From Oscillospiraceae bacterium (GTDB lineage: Bacteria > Bacillota > Clostridia > Clostridiales > Clostridiaceae), in assembly GCA_009785875.1 (NCBI GenBank), contig WQUF01000249.1:1-23560 (forward strand): a DNA stretch of 23,560 nucleotides. Reading direction: 5' to 3'. Below the pieces are notes generated by a model that was given only the letters and a program-made list of their open reading frames with translations, made no database searches and was not told where the DNA came from. The translations under genes were made by a program, and so were the position numbers. Of the stretch, positions 22,623 to 23,560 are shown piece after piece; the first letter of the stretch is position 1; each line of letters starts with the position of its first letter.

Positions 22623-23560
22623 TTGATTGAAGAGGAAAATATACTACAAGTAGACATAAGCAGTGAAATGAAAAAGAGCTTTATCGACTATGCCATGAGC
22701 GTAATCGTCAGCCGTGCACTCCCAGATGTGAGAGATGGATTAAAGCCTGTACATAGAAGAATCCTGTACTCTATGTATGAATTAGGAATTACTCCAGATA
22801 AATCATATAGAAAATGTGCAAGGATAGTTGGAGATGTTCTCGGTAAATACCATCCACATGGGGATACTGCCGTTTACGAATCATTAGTTAGAATGGCTCA
22901 GGATTTTTCTATGAGGTATTTACTTGTTGATGGGCATGGTAATTTTGGATCTGTCGATGGTGATGGTGCTGCTGCTATGCGTTATACCGAAGCAAGGATG
23001 CATAGAATATCAAATGAAATGCTCAGGGATATAGGCAAGGATACTGTGGATTTTATTCCAAATTTTGATGGTGAGGAACTTGAACCAATAGTCCTTCCAT
23101 CTAGATTTCCAAACCTATTAGTGAATGGATCTTCTGGAATAGCTGTAGGTATGGCTACAAATATACCACCTCATAATTTAGGGGAGATTATCGATGGGCT
23201 TGTTATGCTCATTGAAAATAAAGATGTAACAATAAAAGAATTAATGACTAAAATTTTAGGACCTGATTTCCCTACTGCTGGTATAATATTGGGTAAGGCT
23301 GGTATTAGAGAGGCATACGAAACTGGTAGAGGAAAGATCGTAGTTAGAGCAAAATCAGACATCATTGAAGAAAAAGGACGACAGACCATAATATTTACTG
23401 AGATTCCTTATCAAGTGAACAAAGCAAAGCTAGTTGAATACATTGGAGAACTTGTTAAAGATAAAAAAATCGAAGGCATTTCAGATTTAAGAGATGAATC
23501 TAGTAGAGAAGGCATGCGAATTGTAGTCGAGATTAAGAAAGATTCTAATGCAAATGTAGT
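22623..23560 (+). CDS. gyrA: DNA gyrase subunit A, 3' end beyond the window
   Basis: The first 312 codons of the DNA-cleaving subunit. Conserved start: SFIDYAMSVIVSRALPDVRDGLKPVHRRIL (given here only in outline, residues 19-48). The catalytic Tyr121 is in AAAMRYTEARM. The quinolone-determining segment YHPHGDTAVYESLVRMAQ has Thr82 and Glu86 at the positions of E. coli Ser83 and Asp87. The start is TTG at 22623 with GAGGTG (22611-22616) 6 nt upstream; no ATG precedes the conserved region. It lies 36 nt after gyrB. The reading frame is open to the window edge. Confidence 0.96.
   Translation, partial: MIEEENILQVDISSEMKKSFIDYAMSVIVSRALPDVRDGLKPVHRRILYSMYELGITPDKSYRKCARIVGDVLGKYHPHGDTAVYESLVRMAQDFSMRYLLVDGHGNFGSVDGDGAAAMRYTEARMHRISNEMLRDIGKDTVDFIPNFDGEELEPIVLPSRFPNLLVNGSSGIAVGMATNIPPHNLGEIIDGLVMLIENKDVTIKELMTKILGPDFPTAGIILGKAGIREAYETGRGKIVVRAKSDIIEEKGRQTIIFTEIPYQVNKAKLVEYIGELVKDKKIEGISDLRDESSREGMRIVVEIKKDSNANV

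Noticed and set aside
23171..23389. 72-codon minus-strand frame within gyrA
   Set aside because: It is antisense to conserved GyrA sequence with no independent support.

Overview
The window spans the chromosomal replication origin of an AT-rich, low-GC Gram-positive bacterium. The order is [DUF3006]-dnaB-lonC-rplI-DHH-rpsR-ssb-rpsF-DUF951-DUF3343 / ytvI / parB-parA-rsmG-mnmG-mnmE-jag-yidC-yidD-rnpA-rpmH / oriC / dnaA-dnaN-recF-remB-gyrB-gyrA. This is the classic Firmicutes origin neighbourhood. The sporulation-linked Lon paralogue (LonC type), a YtvI-like membrane protein, RemB and Soj/Spo0J point to an endospore-forming member of Clostridia; a Tissierellia-like lineage is my guess and is not proven by the sequence.

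Layout. Genes left of about 15.8 kb lie on the minus strand and genes right of 16.3 kb on the plus strand, so nearly everything is transcribed away from oriC, co-directional with the forks. The only exception is ytvI (6755-7792, plus), which is head-on. From left to right: (i) a primosome, protease and ribosomal block (DUF3006, dnaB, lonC, rplI, and a stand-alone GdpP-type DHH phosphodiesterase lacking the usual sensor half); (ii) the rpsF-ssb-rpsR operon, with a consensus promoter, a candidate structured leader, and a tandem duplication that leaves a 20-codon open frame encoding an SSB-tail-like peptide; (iii) two small conserved genes of unknown function and the divergent ytvI; (iv) the partition genes parB/parA and a perfect parS buried in the 3' end of rsmG; (v) tRNA and rRNA modification genes (rsmG, mnmG, mnmE), membrane insertion and RNase P genes (jag, yidC, yidD, rnpA) and rpmH; (vi) a bipartite oriC, with about 20 DnaA boxes upstream of dnaA and about 12 between dnaA and dnaN, the latter ending in a five-unit DnaA-trio tract and an AT-rich stretch; (vii) dnaA, dnaN, recF, remB, gyrB and the start of gyrA.

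How the genes work together. DnaA loads on the two box clusters and opens the trio/AT-rich element; DnaB, SSB, the beta clamp, gyrase and RecF serve replication and repair; ParA/ParB/parS segregate the new origins. The rest is translation (L34, L9, S6, S18, RNase P, tRNA and rRNA modification) and membrane-protein insertion.

Nothing here is an obvious mobile element, prophage, CRISPR array or defence system. The most unusual items are the SSB-tail micro-ORF between ssb and rpsR, an apparent AUA initiation codon for rsmG, a parS site that doubles as the rsmG stop codon and transcription terminator, and the sensor-less GdpP-type gene.
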